Below are positions 51,852 through 61,222 of a DNA stretch of 64,000 nucleotides, piece by piece (the first letter of the stretch is position 1; each line of letters opens with the position of its first letter). Origin of the DNA: Brachycybe producta (taxonomy: Eukaryota; Arthropoda; Diplopoda; Playtdesmida; Andrognathidae). The notes under the pieces were generated by a model that did no database searches, was not told where the DNA came from, and saw only the letters and a program-made list of their open reading frames with translations. The position numbers and the translations under genes are program-made. The stretch covers positions 844,001-908,000 of the forward strand of contig JAUPFP010000050.1 of assembly GCA_036925085.1 (NCBI GenBank). Direction: 5' to 3'.

Positions 51852-52800
51852 TCCTTTTTTAGCCTTCTCTTGGGTTGACATTAAGGCTTACAATTTCATT
51901 TACATATGGGATTAGTTGCCAGGTTCATTCGTGTGAATAATGGCATTGTATATACCCCAATTAAATTAACAGAATATGATGGTAGGATTGTGTTATTATA
52001 ATTCACCTTACACTCATAGAAGAGAGAGAGAGAGAGAGAGAAAGAGTTATTTTTCTCTCTCTCTTTCTATGTAGAAATGATGTAGACTAGAATATATATA
52101 TGTAATATTAAAGGATTCATTGCCGTTAATAATATTCCTCATTAAGACGGTTACAAGCAACCGAGTCGAGGTCTCATTTTTCACCTTTTAAATGGGGTTT
52201 CAGCACAAAATGAAAAAGGATTTTGCTTTCTTTCTTCAAAAACAGAAAAAAGAAATCTCTTAATTTTCTTTTTCGTTTTTTTCTCAAACTTGTTTTACCA
52301 AAGTGAAAGTGCAGTTAAGATAATTGTAGATAAGACATAGAATTGAATTTAAGAGAAATTGATAATGCTCAAGTGAATAATTAAGCCCATTGTCCTACTT
52401 TGTGTATAATGAAAATTGGATTTCTACATGTTTTTAGATAGAGTTTCACTTTAAACTTCAAAGTGATGCTTAAATGTAAACAATGCAAATTAATTTTATA
52501 GTTTTCATTTATTTCTAACACTGATTATAATTAATAAGTTCTATAGTTAGGTTATTAGATTTCTCTTATTTTGCCCACCAAACCAACTTAACTATTATTT
52601 GTGCTGATTAATCCGTCCGTTTCAAAGGAATCTAATTCTTTAATATGATTGATGATGTCAATAAATATAAATAATAATGCCATCATATTGTTGTTGTGTC
52701 TATAATATAGTCTAGACATTGAGTATTATTATGTACATAACATAACAAGTTCTAACTGACCATGTTTCTTATATACTATTACATATACATCTTTTACCTC

Positions 52801-52804
52801 ATAG
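52801..52804. repeat. Target site duplication ATAG (left)
   Basis: ATAG precedes the left LTR and recurs at 61596-61599 directly after the right LTR. A 4-bp duplication is typical for Ty3/gypsy integrase. Confidence 0.85.
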
Positions 52805-53733
52805 TGTGACGGACCTTTTTCCACTAGTAGAATCTGCTCTTTTAGGTTAATACGAGCGAGTTTTCACTCGTATTGTTAGTGAGTGGCTAGGTCACTAATT
52901 CTACTGGCCCGGGAGGACTAGACCAATATAACGTCTATTTTGTGTCCTCACTAGTCTCTGGCAAAAGACTTCACAGTCTTGAGGATCTTTAATCTCTGTA
53001 TCTCTCGGACTTTCGTCCGTAAATCTGCCCTAAGAATCGTGCAAAATATACTCACTCTCTTGTGTTGCAGGTTTGCACCTGTTGGGTCATCGAAGTATCC
53101 CAAAAGGTGAAGAGCTGCAATGATGAAATGCACAACCGCGGAATTTTAGTCAAAAACAATTAAACACCACTGTTTAGTTTAAATATAAAATCGTTGTTTA
53201 TTTCGTAGATAAAAACATTAAATGAATCGAACTGGTTTAAGCACACAACACATAGAAATAATAACATTCAAAATAATATCTAAAAACCTAGCCAGAATTG
53301 GGCATAGGTTCGTTATTTAAGAACTAACTAACTTACATACAAAAACACGGCCTTTTTATACCCAAAAAGAGGATACTGAGAACACTTTCTCAGTAGCCCC
53401 TGATTGGGCAAAAACAACAGTAAAAACCAAACTGGCCAATCAAAAGTGATTGACCAGTGGTCACCAAAATATTAGACACGTCACCCTTTTAGTTAAAAGG
53501 GGGAAAAACGAAAACAACATCAAATTAAAATGATAAGAATCCACTCATGTGGAAGGATAATACAATGATAAAGAGGGGAGAACGATAAGGTCAAGCTAAA
53601 AATAGAATCTGGGTCAATCGGTACCTATTAGTACCGAGTGGCCCAGAAGCTACAAAATACACAGTGCCTACAAAATTAAAGAAAACAAAACGGCGCTAAA
53701 TTAATAAAATAGCGGCGGCCCCAAAACGTTTCA
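52805..53733 (-). repeat. 3' LTR of the gypsy element
   Basis: Identical by eye to 60667-61595. In element orientation it starts TGAAACGTTTTGG and ends GTCACA. The TATA box copy lies at 53352-53360 and the AATAAA copy at 53197-53202. A 60-codon open frame inside (52951-53133) is LTR sequence and not a gene. Confidence 0.97.
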
Positions 53734-53962
53734 CTCCCCCCGACTAAGCGAGAAGTACCCTACTTCTCAAGAATTTTCTTAAAAATCCCCCTCCCCCCGA
53801 CTGGATCTAAACACAGAGACCCAGGGGTATCACAGGTATACGAAAATATCAAATAAAACAAAATTGACTTATATAGATTTTGGAAAATACAAAATTTCTA
53901 AAAAAAACGAAAAAGAACAAATCACTTTATACAATTAGAAATTTATGAAATTAATCGCGCTA
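53734..53962 (-). promoter_or_regulatory. 3' untranslated segment with polypurine tract(s)
   Basis: Read on the - strand, GTCGGGGGGAG abuts the 3' LTR and is the expected polypurine primer for plus-strand synthesis. A second, longer purine run, GGGGGGAGGGGG (53787-53798), follows the same GTC context about 55 bp upstream, so the tract appears duplicated. Between them lies a perfect 8-bp hairpin, GAGAAGTA CCC TACTTCTC (53750-53768 on +). No open frame for an envelope protein. Confidence 0.7.
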
Positions 53963-56900
53963 CTAGTCCGGCGACGATTCTGTTCCCTCGGACGTCTCAG
54001 GACTTACGGGTTGCCAACACCTGGTGCCTCGGGACTCGTTCCGGGCTCGGTTGGTGCTGGGTCGGTGACGTCGTCTTCTTCTCCTTGACTTCGGGACATC
54101 CATGACTGGTCGAGGCGGCGAAGTCTCTTGATTTATTTCTCCCATCCGACGGCGCTGCGAAATGCGGTAAATTCGAATTTCTTTGTCGTCTGGTGTCTCT
54201 CTTTGAGTTTCTGGGTTCAATTTGGTTGTTTTAATGCCAAATTTCTCCCATCTTGGTGGCAAATTAGCGTCTGCATAATTTTTCTTCTCTCCACCACGTG
54301 TTTGCACACGGGAATCCAATTGGACTGGTTCTTTTGGAGCAGTTTTCTTTGGTCTCCCGCATTTTCTTTTAGGTGGTTCCAGTGGCATCTCTGGAATTTC
54401 CTCTTCTTCTCTTTCAGAAGTTTCCAGATGAGTTTCTTGGCTGGCATCGGGGATAACTTCTTCTTCTTCTTTACGACGAACGTCTGGAGTACTCTCAACA
54501 GGTAAGTTGTCGTCTGCTTCGTTGATAATTTCTTCATCAGCGTCGGACTCTTCCTTGGCGCTGGCAACTTCTTCGATGTCGTCAGATAAGTTCATTTGAG
54601 GAGCCCTCAGGTCATTGGCCTCGTAGTAGGGTTTCATCTGTTGGACATTGACAGTATCTCTCATAGTCAAACCAGATCGAGTAACGTACTCGATCTCGTA
54701 GACTAGATCGGTTAGTTTCTTCGTGACAATGCAAGGTTCTTTGTATGGCCAGATAAGTTTCTGAGCCATTCCTGGCTTTGGCACACGATCTCTTATCAAC
54801 ACTTTCTGGCCCGGCTTGTAATCCGGAATCGTACGATGCTTTTCGTCGTACTTTCTTTTCTGCACCTCCTGGGCAGCTTCGATATTCTTTTTAGCAGCAT
54901 CCAGAGCTGGATCAGACTGCTCTGCTTCGTCTGTTACGGGCGGTGGCACGATAGGAGCGTGTGGCATCATGTTATCCAACGTGGTCCTGGGCTCGCGCCC
55001 GAACATTAATCGATATGGCGAAAATTTCGTTGAGTTAAGTTCTACCAGATTGTAGGCCATAACTGCGTCACCTAATTTCTTTTTCCAGTCAGCCTGCTGC
55101 TGAAGGACATCCAAGTGACGTTTCACCACTTCCATGACTGTATGGTTCGTTCTCTCTGCCAACCCATCAGCTTGAGGATGATAGGCTGTCGTGGCTGCAT
55201 GCTGGATTGCGTAGGTCTTGAAAAACGCTTGAGTCTCGTTACTCAAAAATTGGGGTCCTCGATCAGTGATGATCTTCTGAGGAACTCCAAATTCGTTTAC
55301 AATTTTATCCTTGATGAAGGCAATTGCTGCCTGAGCGGTTGCTCTTGCCACTGCTTTGGCGATGCAATACTTCGTCGCGTAGTCCACTGCAATCAAGATA
55401 TGTTGAACTCCTCCGATTGATTTCGGAAGAGGACCAACATAATCCATCCCCCAACACTCTGTCGGTCTTCCCACAATGATTGGCTGAAGCAATCCAGGTA
55501 CTTTTTGGTGCGACAGTTTGGTTCTCTGACAGATGTGGCACGACCTGACATAGTCGGCGACGTCTGTTTTCATTGTTTTCCAATAGAATCTCTTCTGGAT
55601 TCTCTTCATCGTTTTGGTGAATCCGAAATGTCCGGCCTCAGGCACATCATGGAGCATCTCGAGAATCCCAATTCTCAATTGTCGGGGCACAGTACACGTT
55701 AGTACTGGCACGGTGTCTTCATACTTCAGGTGGTATAAAACGCCATCCACTATCGCAAACTTTTTGTGATAGGGATGCAGTCGATCTTGCTGGAGTGATT
55801 CTTTGATGAGGAGAAGTTCTTCATCAAGGGATTGCTCCCGTTCCCACTGGAAATCGTTGTAGACAGTAAAGATGTGAAGGTCTTCGAGAGCTTCCATCTC
55901 CCCATTCTTCTGCTTCCAATTAGCAGGAACGTTGCTCTCGTAACGTGAGACACAATCGGCGTCCACGTGCGTTTTACCTTTCTTGTAAACTACTTCATAA
56001 TCATATGGCTGTAGTTTCATCTGCCATTTACCCAATCGGCCATCTAGATTCTGTGCTGTTTTTAAATAGCACAGGGCCTTATGATCGGTAAATACTCTGA
56101 ATTTCCGGTTGAAAACATACGGTCTGGCTTTTTCTATGCCATAAACGATTGCAAGACATTCTTTTTCAGTCGTTCCGTAGTTTCGTTCTGCTCCCTGGAG
56201 TTTTCGGCTGTAGTAACCTAGAACTCCAGGTTTCTTTTCGTTTTTCGCATACTGATAAATTATGACACCAATCTGGTAATCACAAGCATCAGTGTGCAAG
56301 GCAATTTCTGCCTCCGGATCATACAAAGTTAGAATCGGAGCGGAGCAAAGAGCCTTCTTCAGACTATCAAAAGCGACCTCGCAGTCGTCATCCCATTTGA
56401 AGTCCAGGTCCTTCTTGACTAGGGCTTGCATTGGTTTGGCAATCTTGGAGTAGTTCTCGATGAAACGGTTGTAGTAGCCGGTCATCCCAAGGAAGCTTCT
56501 GACGTCAGTCACGTTTTTCGGTGCAGGAAATCCTTGAATCGTCTGCACTTTCTCTTCATCAGGTCGAATACCAAGGGCACTAATCTTGTGGCCAAGGTAG
56601 TTGATCTCGTCTTCTCCAAAGAAACATTTACTTGGTTGAAGACTTAAATTGGCGTTCCGGATGAGCACCAAGATATCTCTCAATCTGTTTATGAACTCTT
56701 CGAAGTTCTTTGCAAAGATGACGATGTCATCTAAATAGACCAGGCAGGTCTCCCATTTGTGGCCTGCCAGTAACAAATCCAAAGCACGTTGCATTGTTGC
56801 AGGTGCGTTCATCAAACCAAACGGCATTCTGTTAAATTCGTAGAGGCCATTTGTGCATACGAAAGCCGTTTTTTCTCGATCTTTTTCTTCCACTGGAAAT

Positions 56901-59029
56901 TGCCAATAACCTGATATTAAATCCAAGGTTGCAAAAATCGTGGCTCCAGAAAGAGAATCGAAAGCGTCATCTATCCGTGGTAATGGATATTGGTCAGATT
57001 TGGTTTGAGCATTTAATTTGCGATAATCGACGCAAAATCGGTGCTGACCATTCTTCTTCTTGACAATCACCACCGGACTTGCGTACGGACTCTTGGATGG
57101 GCTTACAATGCCGGCGTCCAACATATCACGTAGTGTCGACTTGATGATCTCTCTCTGAGCAGGTGAAGTACGCCGGAGCGGTTCTCGAACCGGCGGGTTT
57201 GCACCCGTGTCAATCACGTGTTTCGTTAAGTTTGTCTCTTTCAAGTCGGAGGTCTTGAAGGCAAAAATATCTCTGAATTCTCCGAGAAGCTTCCGAATCG
57301 CCATTTTTTCTTCTCTTGGACGATTCGGATTGACGTTAAGACTGTCTTGAAATTCGACATATTCTTTGGATCTCACTTGGTCACTTTGAGCTTCAATTTT
57401 GTAAATCGAGGGGCCCACAGGCACATTAAGAGCTGTGACGACGTCCTCGATCTCTGCGATCGTTTCTCTGGCTCCGAGGTGCATAACCTCTCCAGATGGA
57501 TTGAAGATTTGGATTTGAAGGATAGACTTTCCTCTTCCTTCAATGATCCCAGGAGAAACTTTGATTCCTCTCTGTTGGAGCGTGCTTTCGCACGAGTCGA
57601 TGAACTGGAGACTACCTTCTTGTAGATCATCAGGAGCATTGACCTCGACGATTGCAGCTTTCTTTGGATCCAACACGAGATTCTGGACCAGGCGTAGTTT
57701 TGCTGGCCCCTTCTTCAGGAGTTTCTCTTGTAGATCCTCTTCCTCTTGATTTCTAAGATTTCGAATGAAATCTTCTGCTTGTTGCTGCTTTTGGAGAGTG
57801 TCCGGCAACAGTTCCTCTCTGAAGTAGACTTTCTTGTTGTTCATGTCCAAGCAAAGGTTGAGATCTTTTCCAAGGTCGTTCCCCAGCAAGGCCTCACGTC
57901 GTCCTTTGATGACAATCACCTTTCCTTTGACAAGCTTTTCGGCGACCTGAATTGGCACGATGACTTGTCCCATGATGTTCAGTGGGCTACCTCCGGCACC
58001 AGTCAGATTTGGCGGGAACGGAAGTGGATCCACAATGAGTTTCATGTCTTTGACCAATGACTCACTGATGATGGACATCTCGGCGCCACTGTCAGCAGTC
58101 ATTTCTAACTCACGACCTCTAAAGTTCACACAAACTTTAGGTGCCGTCTGCTTGTCTTGATTTTGGGCTTGAAGTTCACGAGGCGTGACTGTCTCAGTCA
58201 ACTTGGTCCAAACATCTCGAATTGTTTGTGTACAACACGGGTTTTGCAACTGATAGAGAAGACTAGACTCTTCAGTTGAACCCTTAACAGGTGTAGCTAC
58301 TCCCTCTTTCACTACTCCATGTTCTGCTTTAGATTTTTGAGCAGGTGTGGGTACTTCTTTGGTTTTCGCCACAGTCTGCCCCTGCTTAATAACAGGAGTA
58401 GCTACTTTCGTTTTCACTACACACTGTTCTTCTTGGGTTTTAACAAGAGTAGCTCCTTTTGAGACTACTACTTGTTCTTCTTTAGTCTTAACAGGTGTGG
58501 TTACTCCTTTTTCCGCCAAACTCTGTTCTGCTTTATTTTTAACAAGAGTAGCCTCTTTCGAGACTACTACTTGCTCTGCTTGAGTTTTAACAGGTGTGGT
58601 TACTCCCTTTTTCGCCACACACTGTTCTGCTTTGTTGGACATCTTGGCGTCGTTCGTTTTTGCAAACGACGTAGAGGCCCCACTTTGCAGTGGTTTCCGC
58701 CGGCTCCCATCTTCGTAGATAGTACGGATTTGGATCCCATCTCCAAAGTCTGCTTTATGCGTCGGAGAGTCCTTTAGCTGTACCGCAGCACAGCTCTGCT
58801 CAGGTGTTGTCGATTCCTCTTCTTTGTCGGCGTTTTGGCACGGGCTACCCAGACCTGGAGACATCCCCGCATGGTTGACCGCAGCCATCCCAATAGATTC
58901 TCTCGTTATCCGGTCCCGTCGAACCTTGACGTCCACTTCTTCAGGTTTCGGCAACTCCTCTTCTTGTGGTCTCTCTTCAACATCTTTTCCGGGCATCACT
59001 ACTTTGGGTGCGAGTGGCGCCCCTAGTAG
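53963..59029 (-). CDS. pol: Gypsy Pol polyprotein (protease, RT, RNase H, integrase)
   Basis: Unbroken frame, reached by -1 frameshift from gag. Residues are numbered from the GTG codon at 58999 (1678 residues); the frame is open upstream to about 59074. Residues 125-240 are a degenerate repeat (TTPVKT, EQVVVSK, ATLVK). The aspartic protease has DSGA with catalytic D303. The reverse transcriptase runs from about 600 to 800 with D693 and YLDD at 755-758. RNase H follows with D904, E947 and D972. The integrase zinc finger is H1117-H1124-C1154-C1157. The DDE core is D1186, D1246 and E1282, giving the canonical D-x59-D-x35-E. A WPYKEP motif at 1417 corresponds to the GPY/F module. The C-terminus is acidic, then basic. 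All catalytic residues are present, so the enzyme set looks functional. It would act in cytoplasmic particles and the nucleus to copy and integrate the element. Confidence 0.97.
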   Translation of the reverse strand, partial: LLGAPLAPKVVMPGKDVEERPQEEELPKPEEVDVKVRRDRITRESIGMAAVNHAGMSPGLGSPCQNADKEEESTTPEQSCAAVQLKDSPTHKADFGDGIQIRTIYEDGSRRKPLQSGASTSFAKTNDAKMSNKAEQCVAKKGVTTPVKTQAEQVVVSKEATLVKNKAEQSLAEKGVTTPVKTKEEQVVVSKGATLVKTQEEQCVVKTKVATPVIKQGQTVAKTKEVPTPAQKSKAEHGVVKEGVATPVKGSTEESSLLYQLQNPCCTQTIRDVWTKLTETVTPRELQAQNQDKQTAPKVCVNFRGRELEMTADSGAEMSIISESLVKDMKLIVDPLPFPPNLTGAGGSPLNIMGQVIVPIQVAEKLVKGKVIVIKGRREALLGNDLGKDLNLCLDMNNKKVYFREELLPDTLQKQQQAEDFIRNLRNQEEEDLQEKLLKKGPAKLRLVQNLVLDPKKAAIVEVNAPDDLQEGSLQFIDSCESTLQQRGIKVSPGIIEGRGKSILQIQIFNPSGEVMHLGARETIAEIEDVVTALNVPVGPSIYKIEAQSDQVRSKEYVEFQDSLNVNPNRPREEKMAIRKLLGEFRDIFAFKTSDLKETNLTKHVIDTGANPPVREPLRRTSPAQREIIKSTLRDMLDAGIVSPSKSPYASPVVIVKKKNGQHRFCVDYRKLNAQTKSDQYPLPRIDDAFDSLSGATIFATLDLISGYWQFPVEEKDREKTAFVCTNGLYEFNRMPFGLMNAPATMQRALDLLLAGHKWETCLVYLDDIVIFAKNFEEFINRLRDILVLIRNANLSLQPSKCFFGEDEINYLGHKISALGIRPDEEKVQTIQGFPAPKNVTDVRSFLGMTGYYNRFIENYSKIAKPMQALVKKDLDFKWDDDCEVAFDSLKKALCSAPILTLYDPEAEIALHTDACDYQIGVIIYQYAKNEKKPGVLGYYSRKLQGAERNYGTTEKECLAIVYGIEKARPYVFNRKFRVFTDHKALCYLKTAQNLDGRLGKWQMKLQPYDYEVVYKKGKTHVDADCVSRYESNVPANWKQKNGEMEALEDLHIFTVYNDFQWEREQSLDEELLLIKESLQQDRLHPYHKKFAIVDGVLYHLKYEDTVPVLTCTVPRQLRIGILEMLHDVPEAGHFGFTKTMKRIQKRFYWKTMKTDVADYVRSCHICQRTKLSHQKVPGLLQPIIVGRPTECWGMDYVGPLPKSIGGVQHILIAVDYATKYCIAKAVARATAQAAIAFIKDKIVNEFGVPQKIITDRGPQFLSNETQAFFKTYAIQHAATTAYHPQADGLAERTNHTVMEVVKRHLDVLQQQADWKKKLGDAVMAYNLVELNSTKFSPYRLMFGREPRTTLDNMMPHAPIVPPPVTDEAEQSDPALDAAKKNIEAAQEVQKRKYDEKHRTIPDYKPGQKVLIRDRVPKPGMAQKLIWPYKEPCIVTKKLTDLVYEIEYVTRSGLTMRDTVNVQQMKPYYEANDLRAPQMNLSDDIEEVASAKEESDADEEIINEADDNLPVESTPDVRRKEEEEVIPDASQETHLETSEREEEEIPEMPLEPPKRKCGRPKKTAPKEPVQLDSRVQTRGGEKKNYADANLPPRWEKFGIKTTKLNPETQRETPDDKEIRIYRISQRRRMGEINQETSPPRPVMDVPKSRRRRRRHRPSTNRARNESRGTRCWQPVSPETSEGTESSPD

Positions 59030-59035
59030 TTTAAA
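59003..59035 (-). promoter_or_regulatory. -1 programmed frameshift site (TTTAAAC) with downstream hairpin
   Basis: On the - strand the end of gag reads GC T TTA AAC TAC TAG. TTTAAAC (59035-59029) is a canonical X XXY YYZ heptamer in the gag frame. After a -1 slip the next codon is CTA and the pol frame continues without a stop. Five nucleotides downstream, GGG GCG can pair with CGC A CCC around the loop CCACT; an extra CTACT/AGTAG pairing could extend it. Pol lies in the -1 frame, and its open frame overlaps gag by about 52 nt. Confidence 0.88.
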
Positions 59036-60492
59036 GCTTTCTGGTGGTTTTCGAAATGAAAATAGTGCGTTTGATTATTAATTAATACCGGTACCATTTT
59101 CATCCCATTCGGTAGAACGTGGATTTCATCAGCGCAGAAGATTTTCGGTGCCGTCGTTTCCGACGGTCCATCAACTCGGTTGACTGGAGTTGGTGGAGTC
59201 GTCTTGTTCTCTTCCTTCCTCGGTTTCGGTTCATTGGTGCACTGGAACGCTCTGTGTCCAGGCTCCTGACACTGATAGCAGATGAGTGGTCCAGTAGATC
59301 TTTTTCTCTGCTGGAATTTCTGTCCACCATCTTGATTCGTCTTCGTGTCCTGCGTCTTTTCAGACGTGGCCGTGTTCCTGTTCGTCCACGTCTGTTGTTT
59401 CTTCTGCTGCTGTTGCTGCTGTTTCGGTTGTTGAGGCTTCTGCTGCTGGGCCGGCTGGTTACCAGTAGTCGTCTTGTACGTCAACATATTCTCTTCTATC
59501 AGCTCTCCCTCAGTCTGGGCGGCAAACTTGACGAAGTCGTAAAGATTGTCCTTCGGTGCTCCAAACAGATGCAGCTTCAAAGATGGTAAAAGACTTTTCC
59601 TCAGGCTCGAAATCAGCAAAGAGTCGTCATCATTGGGATGTATCCTTCGATACATCTCTGCATACTCTTCTGCATAGACCTTAAAAGTTTCATTATCTTT
59701 TTGGGTCCTTGCGGACAGCTCATTTTTCATTCTCACTTTTTGGTCAGGTAACAGAAATTCATTTATAATTCCGTTACGCATCATAGGCCAATTTATTTCG
59801 CCATATTCCAACCGAAAACGAGCAAGCCATTTGATTGCTCGTTTACGAAGGAGACCAGTAAAGTGACTGCATCGCTGCAGGGAGTTCCATTGGTGCGCAA
59901 TCGCAATATCTTCAAACTCTTCAACATAAAGAAGTATGTTCTCAGATCCATCGTACTTTGGAAAACCCTGAAGTGGATGAAGTGAATTCTTTTCAGAATA
60001 CGACGTGGGTCCCAGGTTCGGAGTCCATTCAGGAGCTTCGGCCCTGAGCTTACGCCCGGATTCTGTCGGTGATTTACTTCGTTGTCTGAGATTTCTCTCA
60101 TGTGTGTGTTCAAGGCGGTGTGGAGTCGATTCTCCACATAACCGTCTTACCAATTCTTCTCGGCTCTCAGGAGTGGCGTCTTTCATGAGTTCAGCAAACC
60201 GATCGACCATCTTCTGCTCGTTGCTTCGTTGAGAGGCTTCAGAAGATGCTGCTTCAATCTTTAGTCGGGCGTCGGCTTGGCGTTCTTCTTCTTCGGCACG
60301 TTTCTCTTCCTCCTGGAGTCGCTTCTCTTCAGCAAGGGTCCTCAGCTTGTCCTCCTTCTCTTGCTTTCGTGTTTCTCGGGCAACACGGCGTGCTTCCCGA
60401 GCTTTCGCTCGTTCTTTTACGAGCTGATCACGTCGGCGTCTGTATTGGAGTTGCTGGGAGAACCTTGCGGTTATTCCGTTGGTATTCATCAT
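59023..60492 (-). CDS. gag: Gypsy Gag protein
   Basis: A 489-residue structural protein that would assemble the particle and bind element RNA. Two ATG codons in tandem begin at 60492. Residues 17-100 are rich in Glu, Arg, Lys and Ala, a likely coiled coil. Residues about 175-330 form a retrotransposon Gag (capsid) domain, starting near YDGSENILLYVEEFED. A Gln-rich linker (about 350-370) follows. A single CCHC zinc knuckle, C405-x2-C408-x4-H413-x4-C418 (CYQCQEPGHRAFQC), is the nucleocapsid motif. The frame ends with TAG at 59023-59025, six bases after the TTTAAAC shift site. No stop or frameshift interrupts it. Confidence 0.96.
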   Translation of the reverse strand: MMNTNGITARFSQQLQYRRRRDQLVKERAKAREARRVARETRKQEKEDKLRTLAEEKRLQEEEKRAEEEERQADARLKIEAASSEASQRSNEQKMVDRFAELMKDATPESREELVRRLCGESTPHRLEHTHERNLRQRSKSPTESGRKLRAEAPEWTPNLGPTSYSEKNSLHPLQGFPKYDGSENILLYVEEFEDIAIAHQWNSLQRCSHFTGLLRKRAIKWLARFRLEYGEINWPMMRNGIINEFLLPDQKVRMKNELSARTQKDNETFKVYAEEYAEMYRRIHPNDDDSLLISSLRKSLLPSLKLHLFGAPKDNLYDFVKFAAQTEGELIEENMLTYKTTTGNQPAQQQKPQQPKQQQQQQKKQQTWTNRNTATSEKTQDTKTNQDGGQKFQQRKRSTGPLICYQCQEPGHRAFQCTNEPKPRKEENKTTPPTPVNRVDGPSETTAPKIFCADEIHVLPNGMKMVPVLINNQTHYFHFENHQKALNY

Positions 60493-60645
60493 TATGTATC
60501 GTAATTTGTGTCAATTAAAAACGTAAAAGTGTTTCGAAAAATTTTGTTTGGTTTTAAAATTGTTTGCACAATTGAATTACGATAAAATTTTGTGTTTTTC
60601 AACACGTTTCTTAGGGCAAAACGAGGTAGCAAGTTTTATAAACTA

Positions 60646-60661
60646 CCCCGCACCTCCACCA
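60646..60661 (-). promoter_or_regulatory. Primer binding site, complementary to alanine tRNA 3' end
   Basis: Read on the - strand, TGGTGGAGGTGCGGGG starts 5 nt after the 5' LTR. It would pair with a tRNA ending CCCCGCACCTCCACCA. The acceptor strand CACCTCC has T at position 70, which fits the G3:U70 pair that identifies alanine tRNA. Confidence 0.75.
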
Positions 60662-61058
60662 TATATTGTGACGGACCTTTTTCCACTAGTAGAATCTGCT
60701 CTTTTAGGTTAATACGAGCGAGTTTTCACTCGTATTGTTAGTGAGTGGCTAGGTCACTAATTCTACTGGCCCGGGAGGACTAGACCAATATAACGTCTAT
60801 TTTGTGTCCTCACTAGTCTCTGGCAAAAGACTTCACAGTCTTGAGGATCTTTAATCTCTGTATCTCTCGGACTTTCGTCCGTAAATCTGCCCTAAGAATC
60901 GTGCAAAATATACTCACTCTCTTGTGTTGCAGGTTTGCACCTGTTGGGTCATCGAAGTATCCCAAAAGGTGAAGAGCTGCAATGATGAAATGCACAACCG
61001 CGGAATTTTAGTCAAAAACAATTAAACACCACTGTTTAGTTTAAATATAAAATCGTTG

Positions 61059-61064
61059 TTTATT
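61059..61064 (-). terminator. Polyadenylation signal in the LTR
   Basis: AATAAA on the - strand, about 150 nt after the TATA box. The copy used for 3' processing would be the one in the 3' LTR at 53197-53202. Confidence 0.55.
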
Positions 61065-61213
61065 TCGTAGATAAAAACATTAAATGAATCGAACTGGTTT
61101 AAGCACACAACACATAGAAATAATAACATTCAAAATAATATCTAAAAACCTAGCCAGAATTGGGCATAGGTTCGTTATTTAAGAACTAACTAACTTACAT
61201 ACAAAAACACGGC

Positions 61214-61222
61214 CTTTTTATA
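61214..61222 (-). promoter_or_regulatory. TATA box of the 5' LTR promoter
   Basis: TATAAAAAG on the - strand, preceded by GGG and followed by GCCGTG. It is the only good TATA element upstream of the LTR polyadenylation signal. Transcription would start about 25-35 nt downstream and run leftward in window coordinates. Confidence 0.6.

Larger units (their letters stand above)
41625..52804. other. AT-rich non-coding sequence with repeats
   Basis: No confirmed gene. It contains a C18 run at 42168-42185, a GT repeat at 42549-42583, a fold-back element with a CCTAACC array at 42729-43344, a TC repeat at 44255-44309, an inverted-repeat element at 47561-47690, a hAT-like remnant at 49109-49401, an AAT repeat near 49998-50040 and GA repeats at 51814-51848 and 52021-52040. 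A segment at 44319-44567 is open after a TC tract but is not recognised. Confidence 0.6.

Noticed and set aside
52951..53133. 60-codon open frame in the LTR, repeated exactly at 60813-60995
   Set aside because: It is the same LTR sequence in both copies, has no family similarity and overlaps the splice-like and U5 region; not a gene.
53734..53962. Possible env gene after pol
   Set aside because: Only about 230 bp lie between the pol stop and the LTR, with purine tracts and no open frame of note.
59119..59589. 156-codon + strand open frame, Leu/Arg-rich
   Set aside because: It is antisense to gag and its Leu run mirrors the Gln-rich linker; a shadow frame. The same applies to + strand frames between 54128 and 60518.
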